Below are positions 51,640 to 63,100 of a stretch of 64,000 bases of DNA, in pieces (position 1 is the first letter of the stretch; every line of letters starts with the position of its first letter). A program made the position numbers and the translations under genes. The notes beneath the pieces were generated by a model, which saw only the letters and a program-made list of their open reading frames with translations, had not been told where the DNA came from and did no database searches. This stretch comes from Parietaria judaica (Eukaryota; Streptophyta; Magnoliopsida; Rosales; Urticaceae): positions 22,208,001 to 22,272,000 of the forward strand of contig OX940863.1 of NCBI GenBank assembly GCA_954871525.1. The letters are read 5' to 3'.

Positions 51640-54570
51640 CAGTGGCGAAGCCAGAAACTGTCGAAAGGGGGGGGGGGGGGGGGGGGGGCGAAAAGTAACA
51701 TACAATAATAGTCAAAATAAGATATGATATTAAAATGTAGAACATAAATTTCATTACAATTGTCCTCTACGAGTTTTCATGTTCTGAAAATGATTCATGA
51801 TGGGCTCGTCATAAATTTCATTAAAAACATCTGTCTCAACGTATATAAATAAAAGATCATTTAGCCAGTCGTCTCCCATTTTGTTGCGTAAGTTGATCTT
51901 CACAAACTTCATAGAAGAAAAGGATCTCTCAACCGAAGCCGTAGCAATAGGTAAAATGAAAGCTAACGTCAAGAGTCGATAAACTAACGGAAAGACTTTC
52001 TCTTTTCCTGTCTCCACCATTATCCGTGTAAGGTCGCCAATTTTTTCTATTCCACAAAAGCGATCATCTAAACGAGCATCCTCTATGTAATTTTAAAGCT
52101 GAACTTCTAGCAGAATACGCTCCGCACTTGAAAAATCCATCGGGTAGAACTCAGCTAACTTGACTAACTTCATCACGTCGAAAGCCGCAAATAAATCTTT
52201 AGGATTCAAACATGCTACGCAAAGTAATAACTCGGTGGTTGCCTCGTTGAATCGATCATTTAATTCGTCAAGTTGAGTATCAATCACGGCATTCACAACT
52301 TCAAACTTATAATGCTCCAAGTTACTCCTGTCGTTGATTTTTCGCTTTCCACGACTAGGTACAAATGGACTCTCCATGCTCGGCATATCAATACTATAAT
52401 GAGTACAAAAAGTAGAGACTTTTTCAAAGAGAGCGTCCCATCCGTTATCTCTCATATCCTGCAATCGCTTCTTGCATACTTTCACCAAACTCATAGCATT
52501 AATAATATCTTGATCCTTCCTTTGAAGAGCTTTTGACAAATCATCTGTAATTCCTAGCAAGCTTATCATCAAATGCAAGCTTAACACAAATTCAAATGTC
52601 AACATTGTTGCGTACCCGTTTCGCGCTTGAATCCTTGTAGTTGAATTGTTTGACTCATTAGAAAGGTACTCAAGTACCTCGGTTACAGCCGAAAACATAG
52701 TGAGCACGCTAATCAAAGAGCCATAGTGTGAACCCCAACGAGTATCTCCTGCACATTGAAGATTAGTTTCTTGATTAAGGCCTCGCCCACTTTCAATCAC
52801 GCCATCATCGACCGCTTCAAGAACCAAACCCTTGTGCTTTTCTCGGAGAATGTCACAACGTATTGCTGAAGATCCAACCACATTTATTATTCCATTCACA
52901 ATAAGAAATAAATTTTCCACATAGTCATTGTTTTTTGCGAGTCCCACCAAAGCTAGTTGAAGTTGATGAGCAAAACAATGGATATAAAAAGCACTTTGGT
53001 TTTCCTTTAAGATGAGAGCTTTAAGGCCATTGAACTCTCCTTGCATATTACTTGCTCCGTCGTAGCCTTGTCCTCGTAATCTAGACAAACTTAATCCATG
53101 CCGAGCAAACATTTTGTCGATGGCGGCCTTTAATGACAAAGAAGTGGTGCTAGTGACATGCTCTATTCCCATAAACCGCTCAACTATTTCTCCATGCTTG
53201 TTTACATAGCGTAATATGACAGCCATTTCCTTCATCGAAACATCGCGCGACTCGTCAAGCAAAATAGAGAACAACGAATCACCAAGATCATTCAATATCG
53301 CTTTCATTGTTACCGCCGCACAAGCACTCACACAATCTTTCTGAATATCTGATGATGTTAACTTGCAATTTCCAGGAGCATTTTCTAAGGCAACGGCCTT
53401 GATCTCGGGATCGTGTTTAGCTAGAACCTTCAAAATCTCAATAAAGTTACCTCGACTGTTCGAACTTTGAGATTCATCATGGCCTCGAAATGCCATTCCT
53501 TGTCGTAAAAGAAGTCGAACCACCTCCAATGTACCACCCAATCTTATTCGGTATTCATTGCGAACGTTTTCTGTTTGCCTTGCAAAAACTTCTTCGAGAT
53601 GTTGCTTGTGGTTTTTCAGAGATTCATACTTTGCATAAGCTCGATTATGAGAACTTGAAGGACCTCCAACATGTTGATGTAGTCTTTATTTTTTTCGAAA
53701 AGTCTGAAATCCCTGTCCAACAAAAGTGTCACCACCACCTTTGTCACTACTTGGTTTGAACAAGTAACAACATAAACAATAGACCTTATTCTTATCAATG
53801 CTATACTCTAGCCAACTACTGAATTCATCGTACCAAGAAATGTTGAATCGTCGTCCTTTAACCAATTTAAATCGACGCTCTTTAGGTTGACAAGGCCCTC
53901 TTTGAACGTACGTTCGACGAACTAGATCAACTAGATTACGATCGAAATCTTCAATCGGAGTTCGCAATCCCGGATCACTTGGTAAAACTTCCAGATCAAA
54001 ATCCACTTTCGTTAGTTTACTGGCACTACTTTCCCCCTCTTCCCCTTTTCTCTTAAAATATTTATGCATGATTATCTTTGATACCCTATAATAAAGCATA
54101 AAAAAAATAATCAACATAACATATCAATTAAATCATCATAAATACCAAATAAAATCAAAATTTCTCATAAAAATGAGTAACTTTTAATCCATAATTCAAA
54201 TAAAGTATAACACAAATCACACGGATCCATTATAAGAACCCCATCTAATTTATATCATCATTTCATGATTTAGTAATTTAGTAGCAAGCCATAAGTAATT
54301 TAGGAAATTAGGGTTTAGATTAAATAAGAAGAAAATTGCCTAAAAAATTAGAGGCAGTCGACGAGAATAGGGAAGGCAAGAGAAAAATGAGATTAGGTTG
54401 AAGGTGAGGGTACGATCAGTCATGGCCCAATCAAGTGGTATTTTGCCCCACTTGTTTAAGAATTAAAAAAATAAAAATTAAGTGGGGGCTATTTATGGGC
54501 TATTAAGATATCATGGCCCAATCAAGTGGGGCTTGTTGCACCCAGTTGAGCTCAAGTGGCCTCGCCACTG
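51640..54570 (-). mobile_element. Nearly complete hAT transposon (2931 bp)
   Basis: It begins CAGTGGCGAAGCCAG and ends GGCCTCGCCACTG, with 8-bp duplication ATAATAAT (51632-51639, 54571-54578). The duplication sits at the edge of a TAA microsatellite, so it is partly ambiguous. It contains one long minus-strand transposase frame. Subterminal features include a run of 22 G (51667-51688) and a 19-bp direct repeat TCATGGCCCAATCAAGTGG at 54420 and 54511. Termini resemble those at 22123 and 36410, so it or a relative could have mobilised them. Confidence 0.93.
51754..54069 (-). pseudogene. hAT transposase (TTF-type finger, DUF4371, dimerisation domain) with two in-frame stops
   Basis: One frame of 772 codons from ATG 54069 to the stop at 51754, broken only by TAA at 53686-53688 and TAA at 52093-52095. 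There are no frameshifts. N-terminal part: HKYFKRKGEEGESS, a TTF-type zinc-finger-like region (YCLCCYLFKP) and GQGFQTFRKK before the first stop. After it the frame resumes with HVGGPSSSHNRAY, then the DUF4371/RNase-H-like core (SILLDESRD, GYDGASNMQG, FYIHCFAHQLQLALVGL, DTRWGSHY). After the second stop it resumes with NYIEDARLDDR and the hAT dimerisation block (ATASVERSFSSMKFVK). ATAG, an intron-type acceptor, lies just upstream of the start, suggesting a leader intron. Product class is secure. Activity is doubtful unless the stops are bypassed. Confidence 0.92.
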
Positions 54571-54589
54571 ATAATAATACAATATAATA

Positions 54590-56366
54590 TGTTGGAACTG
54601 ACGTCTAGCCTGGTTACCGATTGTTGAGATCGATACTGCTATGATGCCGATTCCCTGAGATCTGATTCTCAAAGAATCCCCATAAGAAATTCTTGCTCAT
54701 TATGTATGACGCGTGGGGCAACCTTTTAAAATATTTTAACGAGGATTAGAGTCTCATACCAATACTCCTCATTACCCCATCCGGTTATATATAAAACAAA
54801 AATTAATTTGCCAGATCGTGATAAAATAATTTTCTTTACACGTTATTAACTGATTTAATTGACCCACGAGTAAAAGTGAATAATTTCACAATCGATAAAC
54901 ACAAGAACGCATGCCTGACACCTTCGACGATTCTGTCTGCGTTCTCTGGTCTTCAAGAACTCCGTGCCTCTGATCCACATGCGTGCCTCTGATCCACATG
55001 CTCAAAGATTTGATTTAATGATTAAATCAAATGAAGAATAAATCCAAAAACAATTCTTTCAGAAAATATCATATAAGATTTAATAAATCAAATCTTATAT
55101 TATTTTCAAGATTAAAAAACACAAAATCGCATAATCATAATTATAAAATCATTATGATTATTTTCCTAATTAAATATTTCAAGAATTAATTCCAATATTT
55201 AATTTTCTCTCAAATTCGCAGGTATAAACAGTGACTACTTCGACCTTAGCTGAAAATCTGTTTTGACCATAACTCTCAAACTGTACATAAGAATTGCACG
55301 ATTCAAAATGATAAATTCACAGAATTTTATTACTCATAATCCTAGAATTATCCAGGGGTAAAATTCAATTATCAATTTTCACATTCCCGGCATGTACCAA
55401 AAACTTTGGTACTTTTGCCACTTTTAGGTTAATCATTGAATTCGTAACAACAATCACGAATCACTCTTGATTGGATCTATTCAATGTTTTATTAGTATAT
55501 TAAACATAATTGCGGTGTCATCTTGTGGAGCTACAAAGGGGACAAATTGACGACACACCCGAGTTACGGTGATAGTGTAGAACTTTCACCAGCTTCGGTA
55601 ACACTCCATTATAGCCCGAAGTTGAACTCTCAAGTGTGTATATATTATATCTTCCTGATCACAGGTGTCCATTGATACAATCAGATTTCCGATGAAGGTT
55701 TTCGTATTATTGTGATTCTCATCAAAATGGTAAATTTATTATTACCGTTCTGCCCTTTTGACGACACTGCCTTAATCTATGATTATTGCAAACTACTCAC
55801 TTATCGGGTTATGAAGCCGTAAGTCGCGCATGAGTACTTATTCGCTTCCCACAAATCATAATAAGGAAATCATAAAATTATTATCCATATCTGTAATATG
55901 CAGTTTGTCACGGTCAACCTTCCGAACTCAAAATAAAAGTGTTAGGAATACTCGATTGCAAACTGAAACGATTAAATCAAAGATCGTTTAAGTTGAACCA
56001 CACAAACTCATATTACCTCAGGACATCAACCGATTTCATTTGATCATCTAAGCGACCTTATCGTACTTTCATCAGTGACGGACTTACATGATGATTTCGG
56101 ATATAAGTCTATCCCTATCCAACATGAAGACACTTCATACCTGATGAACTTAACAGTGCACGGACAACACTATGACCCGGTAATATGTCACCACATATAT
56201 GTGATCTATTAAGTTCACCAATAGTCGTTCATGATCAGAAGTTCCCACTTCCGATCTAGACTATGGACCAATAGTCTTTATTTATGTTAGTCAAACCTCC
56301 TCACATAGACCCAGTGTGATGACTTAACATAATCTTATACAAGCGGGATACATAATATGTCCAACA
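54590..56366 (-). mobile_element. Solo LTR (1777 bp), minus orientation
   Basis: Plus-strand ends TGTTGGAACTGACG and ATATGTCCAACA are flanked by the exact 5-bp duplication TAATA (54585-54589, 56367-56371). A TTATATATAAC TATA box on the minus strand (near 54790) precedes about 200 bases to the LTR end, giving the orientation. A 22-bp word with GATCCACATGCGTGCCTCT is partly repeated at 54975-55000. There is no internal retroelement sequence next to it. It lies 19 bases from the hAT transposon end. Confidence 0.85.
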
Positions 56367-56371
56367 TAATA

Positions 56372-57385
56372 TTCATCTTAAACACGACCTTTGATTAACT
56401 TAACAAATTGGAAATTATGAAATTTATTAATATTATTAATAAATATATTAAATTTGAAAATCAATTTTACAAAGAAACAAACACGCGTAATCAATTTTAA
56501 ATCATTTATATTAAAAATCAACATCTAATTATTTTAATATGTGCAAGATCAAAATTGGCTTAATGTCAATCTAAAGCCCAAACCATTAGAAGTATGGGCC
56601 TGGTGTGCAAATGCTTCGGCCTAGTGGGGCAGCCCATGGAGCTCAGTACACGTGTCAATCTACCATTAGTGAAATAGATAGAGACTGCATGGTCTCGACC
56701 GCAGAGGATAGAAGGAGTACACGACGACTTTATCTGAAGGTAAGAGCCAACAAACAGTCAGACTCTCTCTCGCGAAGAACACCACGAGAATCAATCAGGT
56801 ATCTTCAATTCCTTCGATTCCAATCGTTGATTTCGTTTCGATCGAGGATTCGCCGAGGTTTGATCGATGAGTATCACGTTTTTTTCTTCTCTTCTCCAAG
56901 TTTTTCGGAGCTGTGAATCGCCGATTGACTTTTTTTTTTTGAAGCTCAATCCGTGTTCTCTGTCTGGTTTTTGCCTTCTCTGTATGTGTTTTCATGAATC
57001 TGTTCATATTTGGGGCCATAGTTTCAACTCGATTTATAGTTTTCGCTGTTCTAGACGATTTGAGGCGAAGATTATGAATATCTGATGAACATAAGGCAAA
57101 TCAAATGTTCGAATCTTTGTTTTTCGGAAATTTTTTAGTTTAATTTTTAATAGTTGCTAATATAGCTTTAAATAGTTCAAATTGTGAATCGGATTATGAA
57201 CTTTGATGTACCTGAATTCGAATTTTGAATGAAAATTTGTTATTCATTTATGTTATCTGATTTTCGAACTTTTTGTGGATTATAGCATGTATTTATTTAT
57301 TTTGGTCTATGTTTGTTGATGTACTGTTAGTTTAGTGATGGTGTTTTCGGTACTTCTCTGAAAAATTCTTGTAATTTCAGGCACG
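56372..57385 (+). promoter_or_regulatory. Promoter and leader intron of the saposin-domain gene
   Basis: GC content rises from 56600. Two possible leader donors are CTGAAG|GTAAGA (56740) and AATCAG|GTATCT (56799). The acceptor TTTCAG (57380) precedes the ATG by 5 bases. Either gives a leader intron of about 580-640 bases. Confidence 0.5.
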
Positions 57386-59152
57386 ATGAATGCGAGAGCC
57401 GGGCTGTTAGTTCTTTTCCTTTTGGGCGTCAGTTGGTGCTGTGAGGCTAGACAATTCGGAAATCCTTTGCCTGGTAAATATTCTATCTTTCATTCTTGAT
57501 GTTTCAGTTCATTATTGGAATTAATAAAAGTATTGAAATAAAATATGTCTCTAGTCGGATATACCCTTATTTCAATTCATTCGGTGTGTTTGACAACGCT
57601 ACGAGATATGTCTATACGAGCGAAGGGGTTGGCTTCTGTTGTAATGAAAAAAATACCCACTCATTAGATATACTGTTTATTTGTTTATTTTTTTCAGGAA
57701 TGCAGATAGCGTACGAGGCAGAAGGTGTGTCCAAGAACGAAGTTTGCACATTGTGTGAGCAGTATACGGATCAGGCACTCGACTACCTTAATCAAAACAA
57801 GACGCGAGAAGAGATTCTTGAATACCTTCACCATTCGTGCTCTCAGTTGCACAACTTTGAGCAGCAGGCACGTAACTTCGCTACTTGAAATACCGATTTT
57901 GTATGATGACCATAGTAGTAGTAATAGGCGAACCAAATCTATTTGTACGAGATGTAGGCGTCATAAATGAGCTCTCATAGCTTTAATTGTTTGATTAAGA
58001 AATTATCATGTTGGTTGGGTTACGTTGAAAGAACAGATTGCGCTCCGTTACGAGAGCTAGTATTTTTTTGTTCATTTTTTCTACATATTAACTCTTTGTT
58101 TCTTTCTTAACAGTGTAACAAGTTGGTGGACTACTATGCTCCTCTTTTCTTCCTGCAGCTTTCGGACATCGAACCGGAAGCTTTTTGCAAAAAAGTCAAC
58201 CTATGCGAAAAAGTCAACATGTTCGCTGTGCAGCTTCGTGAAGATAGCTGTGGCTTATGTCGCCGGACGGTCTCAGATGTAATGACGAGGCTAAAAGATC
58301 CCGATACGCAGGTTTGCACATGTCAATTTTTTTACAGCGAAAATATGCATAATGTTGAGATTCTCGAATCATGTGTGTTTTGTTTTATTCCCTGAAGTTT
58401 ACTGTAAATTAATTAACCATTAACGAAACTTTTCCCAGCTGGAGATCCTCGAGCTTCTTTTGAAGGCGTGTAAGACGATGAAGGACTTTGAGAAAAAGGT
58501 GAGAATGACGATGGAATTAATTCTAAATAGAAACTTTATTGTATGAATTAATAACGTAACGGGTAACAGTATGGTTTTATAGCTATTTTATCTTTATACC
58601 CTCATAATAAAAAGCTATTGTAAGAGACTAAGAGTAACTATTCACGCCTCCTGAGCTTATCGTGTTGTCACAGTGTCCCCTTCGTAATTTACCGTGCCAA
58701 TTTTTCACTGAACTTGTTAATTGTGATTATTTCTCTTGTGATCGTTAAAGTCGGCAAATTTTAAGTCACAAGGCTTAATTTTGACGAAAACTGTCGAGGA
58801 TTTAACAATCAGAAGAAATATGCCGAAATTTACAAGCTCGGAGGATATAATTATGTGAGAAACTGTGGCAACACGACAAGAGGGCATATAAAGCTTTTTC
58901 CGGGTTTTTCGGTCATGTAGCGGAGAAAGTGTTTGAGATTTTCTGTTCATGTAACAATTTATTGCTTTCTTTTCTGTTAATTTATGGCTTGAATAATATT
59001 TGTAATAACTTATTTTGCAGTGCAAGAGGATGGTTTTCGAGTACGGCCCGCTGATCCTCGCCAACACGGAGCAGTTCCTCGAGAAAACTGACATATGCAC
59101 CGCTCTTCACGCCTGCACTTCACCAGGGGAAACATTGCTTTCTGCCTCGTAA
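57386..59152 (+). CDS. Saposin B domain-containing secretory protein
   Basis: Five coding exons (57386-57473, 57698-57867, 58114-58311, 58439-58498, 59021-59152) give 215 residues. Saposin-like proteins are small disulfide-bonded helical bundles that bind lipids, often in vacuole or lysosome. The signal peptide (MNARAGLLVLFLLGVSWCCEA) is followed by two SapB domains of six Cys each. Domain 1 runs from VCTLCEQYTDQAL through FEQQCNKLVDYY to FCKKVNLC. Domain 2 runs from DSCGLCRRTVSDV through KCKRMVFEYGP to DICTALHAC. The intron after FEQQ (57868-58113) has a GC donor (CAG|GCACGT). Using the GT four bases later would give an immediate stop. Others are GT-AG. The gene is intact; substrate unknown. 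Confidence 0.92.
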
Positions 59153-59441
59153 TTATCTCATCTTATTAAATTAAAAAAAAAAACGAGTGGGTCCGAAAAT
59201 CGCAAGTCTCAAACATTATTGATACGTTAATTTATCTGTATTATAATCAACACCAGAGTGTTGGAGTCTTAAGTCTGTTGATACATTGGTTTGCATTACG
59301 TATACGTTTGCTCTTGCTTGTACAAAGGTACTCTCTTCATTTTTAATAAATATTAGCTTTGCCCTTTGCCCTTTTTTATATATAAAATATTGGATTTTTG
59401 TGCCGCTATTAACGAGGAATAATCTCAGACATACACGTGTG

Positions 59442-60177
59442 CAAGGTTTAAAATTACTTAAAAGCGAGGTGAGGCGTTTTCTCACCGCCTCCAGAGGCGT
59501 AAGCCTCGATTATAAGAATAAAATAATTTGTAAAATAATGTCATAAAAACTACACATAATCTCGTAGTCTTAAACTAAAAAAATCACATAAATAAATAAT
59601 TAAATAAATGAAAACATAACAAGTATCTTATAATTAAATAAATGAAAACATAACAAGTATCTTATAAGTATGTCATTAAGAAATAGAAAGAGTTAGGGTT
59701 TAATAAGAATTTTAAAGCCCAAATATTTCATTTAAAATAACTTGATTTAGTCTTTTAATATTTTTTTAAAATCCCATATAAAAAGCTCAAACTTCACTCA
59801 ACCCTAAAACCGTAGCATCCTGTGCAATGCAGCCACATCTCCTTTCTCTTTCCACCGTAACCCTAGCCATTTTCTTAACCCTAAAACCATTCTCTTTCCT
59901 TTATTTCTCCATGTCATATCTCATCTCCTTCCATCTTCAACCTTCATCAAAGGAATTCCTTCTTGGACATTCCTTTTTTTTTTCTCCTTTCTTCGACCTT
60001 CATCAGTGAGGCACACGCCTTGCGCCTCGCATCTCGCCTCTGCCTCGAGGTGCGCGCCTCAAACGCCTCTCCCGAAAGGAGGTGTATGCCTCCTTCCTGG
60101 GCGCCTATAGGCGTGCTTCGGAGGCGAAAAGCTCCGCCTCGCCTAGTGGCGCGCCTCTAGCATTTTTTTAAACCTTG
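59442..60177. mobile_element. hAT-like element with CAAGGTTTAAAA ends (736 bp)
   Basis: Terminal inverted repeat CAAGGTTTAAAA / TTTTTTAAACCTTG is flanked by CACGTGTG and CACTTGTG (7 of 8). Both subterminal regions are packed with GAGGCG / CGCCTC words: about five in 59465-59510 and more than ten in 60005-60160. Such arrays are typical of hAT transposase binding. There is no transposase frame. Confidence 0.82.
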
Positions 60178-60304
60178 CACTTGTGTAGTTTGTAACGTGA
60201 ACATAGATTAGGGTGAATGGGATGGACCAATTAAAAATGTAATTATATCTTTTTTTGAGTATTAATTAACGTGATTGAACGTTTGAGAATATACGATACA
60301 ATTA

Positions 60305-60560
60305 ACCAAGTTTGTTTAGCCTAGTTGTAACTCGGCTACATGCCTCTTCAAGAGGTCACAGGTTTAAACTTCTTGGGACTCAAATGAGTACCCCTTTTAC
60401 ATATGTAAACTTATCAATAATGTCAACTGATTTTACACTGAATATATCTAATAATGCGATAATGCATTTTTACATATGTAAACTTATCAATAGTGTCGCC
60501 TACACTGAATATATCTGATAATGCGATAGTGCATTGTGACTTTTGCCGTTAGTGTCACTT
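60305..60560 (+). mobile_element. tRNA-derived SINE, copy 3, with internal duplication
   Basis: The head ACCAAGTTTGTTTAGCCTAG and B-box-like AGGTTTAAACTTC match the copies at 4884 and 39301. The 3' half is duplicated: ACATATGTAAACTTATCAAT occurs at 60399 and 60471, each followed by ACACTGAATATATCT and AATGCGATARTGCATT. The target duplication was not identified. Confidence 0.78.
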
Positions 60561-62220
60561 TCATGCGATAAGCCGCTTGTCCATCCGAGCATTCACGCGC
60601 CCTCACACGCCCGTTCTTTGCGGCTGTGTAAGTTCACTCGCGCGAGTGAATGGGGTGGGGCCCTGGTGACCCAAGCAGGCTGACATCAGCCACTCAGCGA
60701 GCGCATGGACGCGATAAGTGGTCTCCGGCTTCAGACCTCTCCAGTTCCGATGCTTTGTTTTTATTTATATATTAATTTTTTTAATAAATTATAAATCTAG
60801 ACACTGATAATTATGTGTTGTTAAAGAATAATTGTAGATATATTATATTAGGATATGAGAGTTCTTTTTCTTCCATACCTTCTAAATTTAGAAAAGTCAT
60901 GTTATAGAATAATGTTTCGAGAATAATGTATATGAGAAAGGAGAACTAGAATTTGATCAATATTACAGTACGTATTATTTTATCTTTATTTTAGAGAAAA
61001 CACATCGGAGCACCAGGTTCGTAGCTATTAATCTACATGTTTAAGTGAAATAAATTGTTTAAATGTTGTATATATTACTTTCATTGAATTAAATATTAAT
61101 CTCTTGGAGATATTCATTTTGTTTATGTAGCTTAACTTCCAATTCAGAAATCTTATATAAATATAAAATAACTTTAGATTTCACACTCCGAATTCACTAC
61201 GTTACACTTTGCGCAGTCAAGCCTTTTCCTCTGCTTCAAGCCTTCTCCTCTGCGTCAAGATAGCCACCCCTCGCGCATTTGGCCTTGCATATATTGGATC
61301 CAGAAGATGACGAGGATTCGATATTTTAACTAATCCACAGTTAAATTTATATTTTGTATAAAACAGTGGATCGAGGTCCCTCCCAAGTGAAGGTTGAGCC
61401 ATTGAGGTTCACCCGTACACCTCAACAATTTTGGTTCATGAAAGTCCAAGCTCAATATATTATCGAGGCGATGAGACATGTTCTTTCAAACGACATTGTG
61501 AAGGCAATGATCCAACTCTCGCCCTCAGGAGTTAGACTACACTGATTAATCGACATCGTGACAAATTTGATGTTCGGACAATATATTTATTAATGAAAAA
61601 TATAACACTACAATACTATTTACATAAAAATAAAATAAAAACTAAATATACTATACTATTGAGGGAAAAAAAATTAAAAACGCTAGATGGCTATCCATGT
61701 TTAACTTGGAATTTTCAATGATCTATAAATTATAAGTGAAAAAAACAACGACCACTTTATTAAACCTATGTGGGATTAAAAATGAGTAACTGAACTTACT
61801 TGAAAGAAAAAAATATTAGGATGGTAATTTGTGTCTAGATTCTAGGGTCGATTTTTAATAACTATTTTAAGGTAAAATTGGTAGTTTTGGGTATTTTTTT
61901 TAAAATAAAGATCTGTACAAAATGAATATTTCGTATACATTATTATTTTTAATCAATTTTACATGAATATTGAACCACTTCATTTAATAACTACGTGTAA
62001 CGAGTTTGGCTTGTTTATTAGTGTACTGTTAACATTTAACTCATTTAATTGGTCGTGGTATTATTAAGGAAAATTTTAAACTCGATTTTAGATTAAGAAA
62101 AACTCATAATTTACAACTTTTTAATCACTTAAAAGCTTCTTAAAAAAATTGTTGACGTGTTTTCTCACTTCAACGGTCAAAGTAACTTATGGATGTATGA
62201 TATTAACTTTGCTTAGGTGG
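60561..62220. other. Intergenic; short unrecognised reading frame near 61360-61545
   Basis: A GC-rich palindromic patch (CACTCGCGCGAGTG, 60629) lies in a GC-rich stretch at 60580-60730. The plus frame 61354-61545 contains PLRFTRTPQQFWFMKVQAQY, which faintly recalls retrotransposon Gag N-termini. It is too short to assign. Nothing else was seen. Confidence 0.3.
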
Positions 62221-62229
62221 TATCCTATC

Positions 62230-63100
62230 TTTCGCGTTGTTGACTACGTTCTCTGATAGTTTATTGATACAAAAAACATAAACGGACAGCTACATGCAGC
62301 TGTCTTGTTCGGAGAAAAGATAATGAAGTAGAAAGAATACAAAGGAAAAGCTCTCAAATCAATATAAAGCCGAACAGAAAGCTCTCAATATTCTCTCTCG
62401 ATGAATGCGTCCCCGTTTCCTCGTCTTGAGTTGGTATTTATAACTTTCAATTCTTCCCGTTGGACTTCTTGACAATTTGGGGTCATCTCTCTGAGTTGAC
62501 CGGGTCGACTAATTATCCATCTAACACGTGCTCCACGATTGCGTACTATACGCCGAGCTGGATTCTTGACTGAATAGAGCCGTTGTGGATTTGACTTCGT
62601 GCTCGTAGTCTTTCGCCCATTTTGAATTGATGAAAAGCCGGACAAGACTTGTGACAATTCTGTTGTTTCTCTTCTTTGATGATGACGGATAGTTTTTGGG
62701 CTTTTAGCCGGGTAGCTTCTATTCATGGGCTTTACGGTTGTCAGTTGCCTTAGTGGACTTTTGGGCTTCGTAAATTCGCCTATTTGAATATTATTTAATA
62801 TTCTTGTGAGTCTTTAGGTTATTTTGCTAATTAATTCATAACTTGTACAACATATCATTTCTAATAAAAATGACGAATTTGTACATCAAGAAAAATCACT
62901 TCAAAACAGACACTAAATGCACACAATTATTCATTTCTTCTTTAATTATATCGGACACTCTTATCACGTAATCGTATTTATGGCATGTCACGTTCTCCCA
63001 TTGCATAATTGTATTCGATACGATTAGATCACAATCTAACAAAAATCACCTCAAACCCGACAAAACCGTGATATAAATATACCGTGTCTCGTATCCGTTC
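62230..63100 (-). repeat. Possible LTR remnant, minus orientation
   Basis: On the minus strand a TTATAAATACC box (near 62437) is followed by a CT-rich leader and then an AATAAA-type word near the ATCAATAAACTATC stretch (62266). This resembles an LTR U3-R-U5 order. Ends and target duplication were not found. Confidence 0.35.

Noticed and set aside
51754..54069. Host gene domesticated from a hAT transposase
   Set aside because: It still lies between intact terminal repeats with a target duplication and has two stop codons, so it is a transposon copy.
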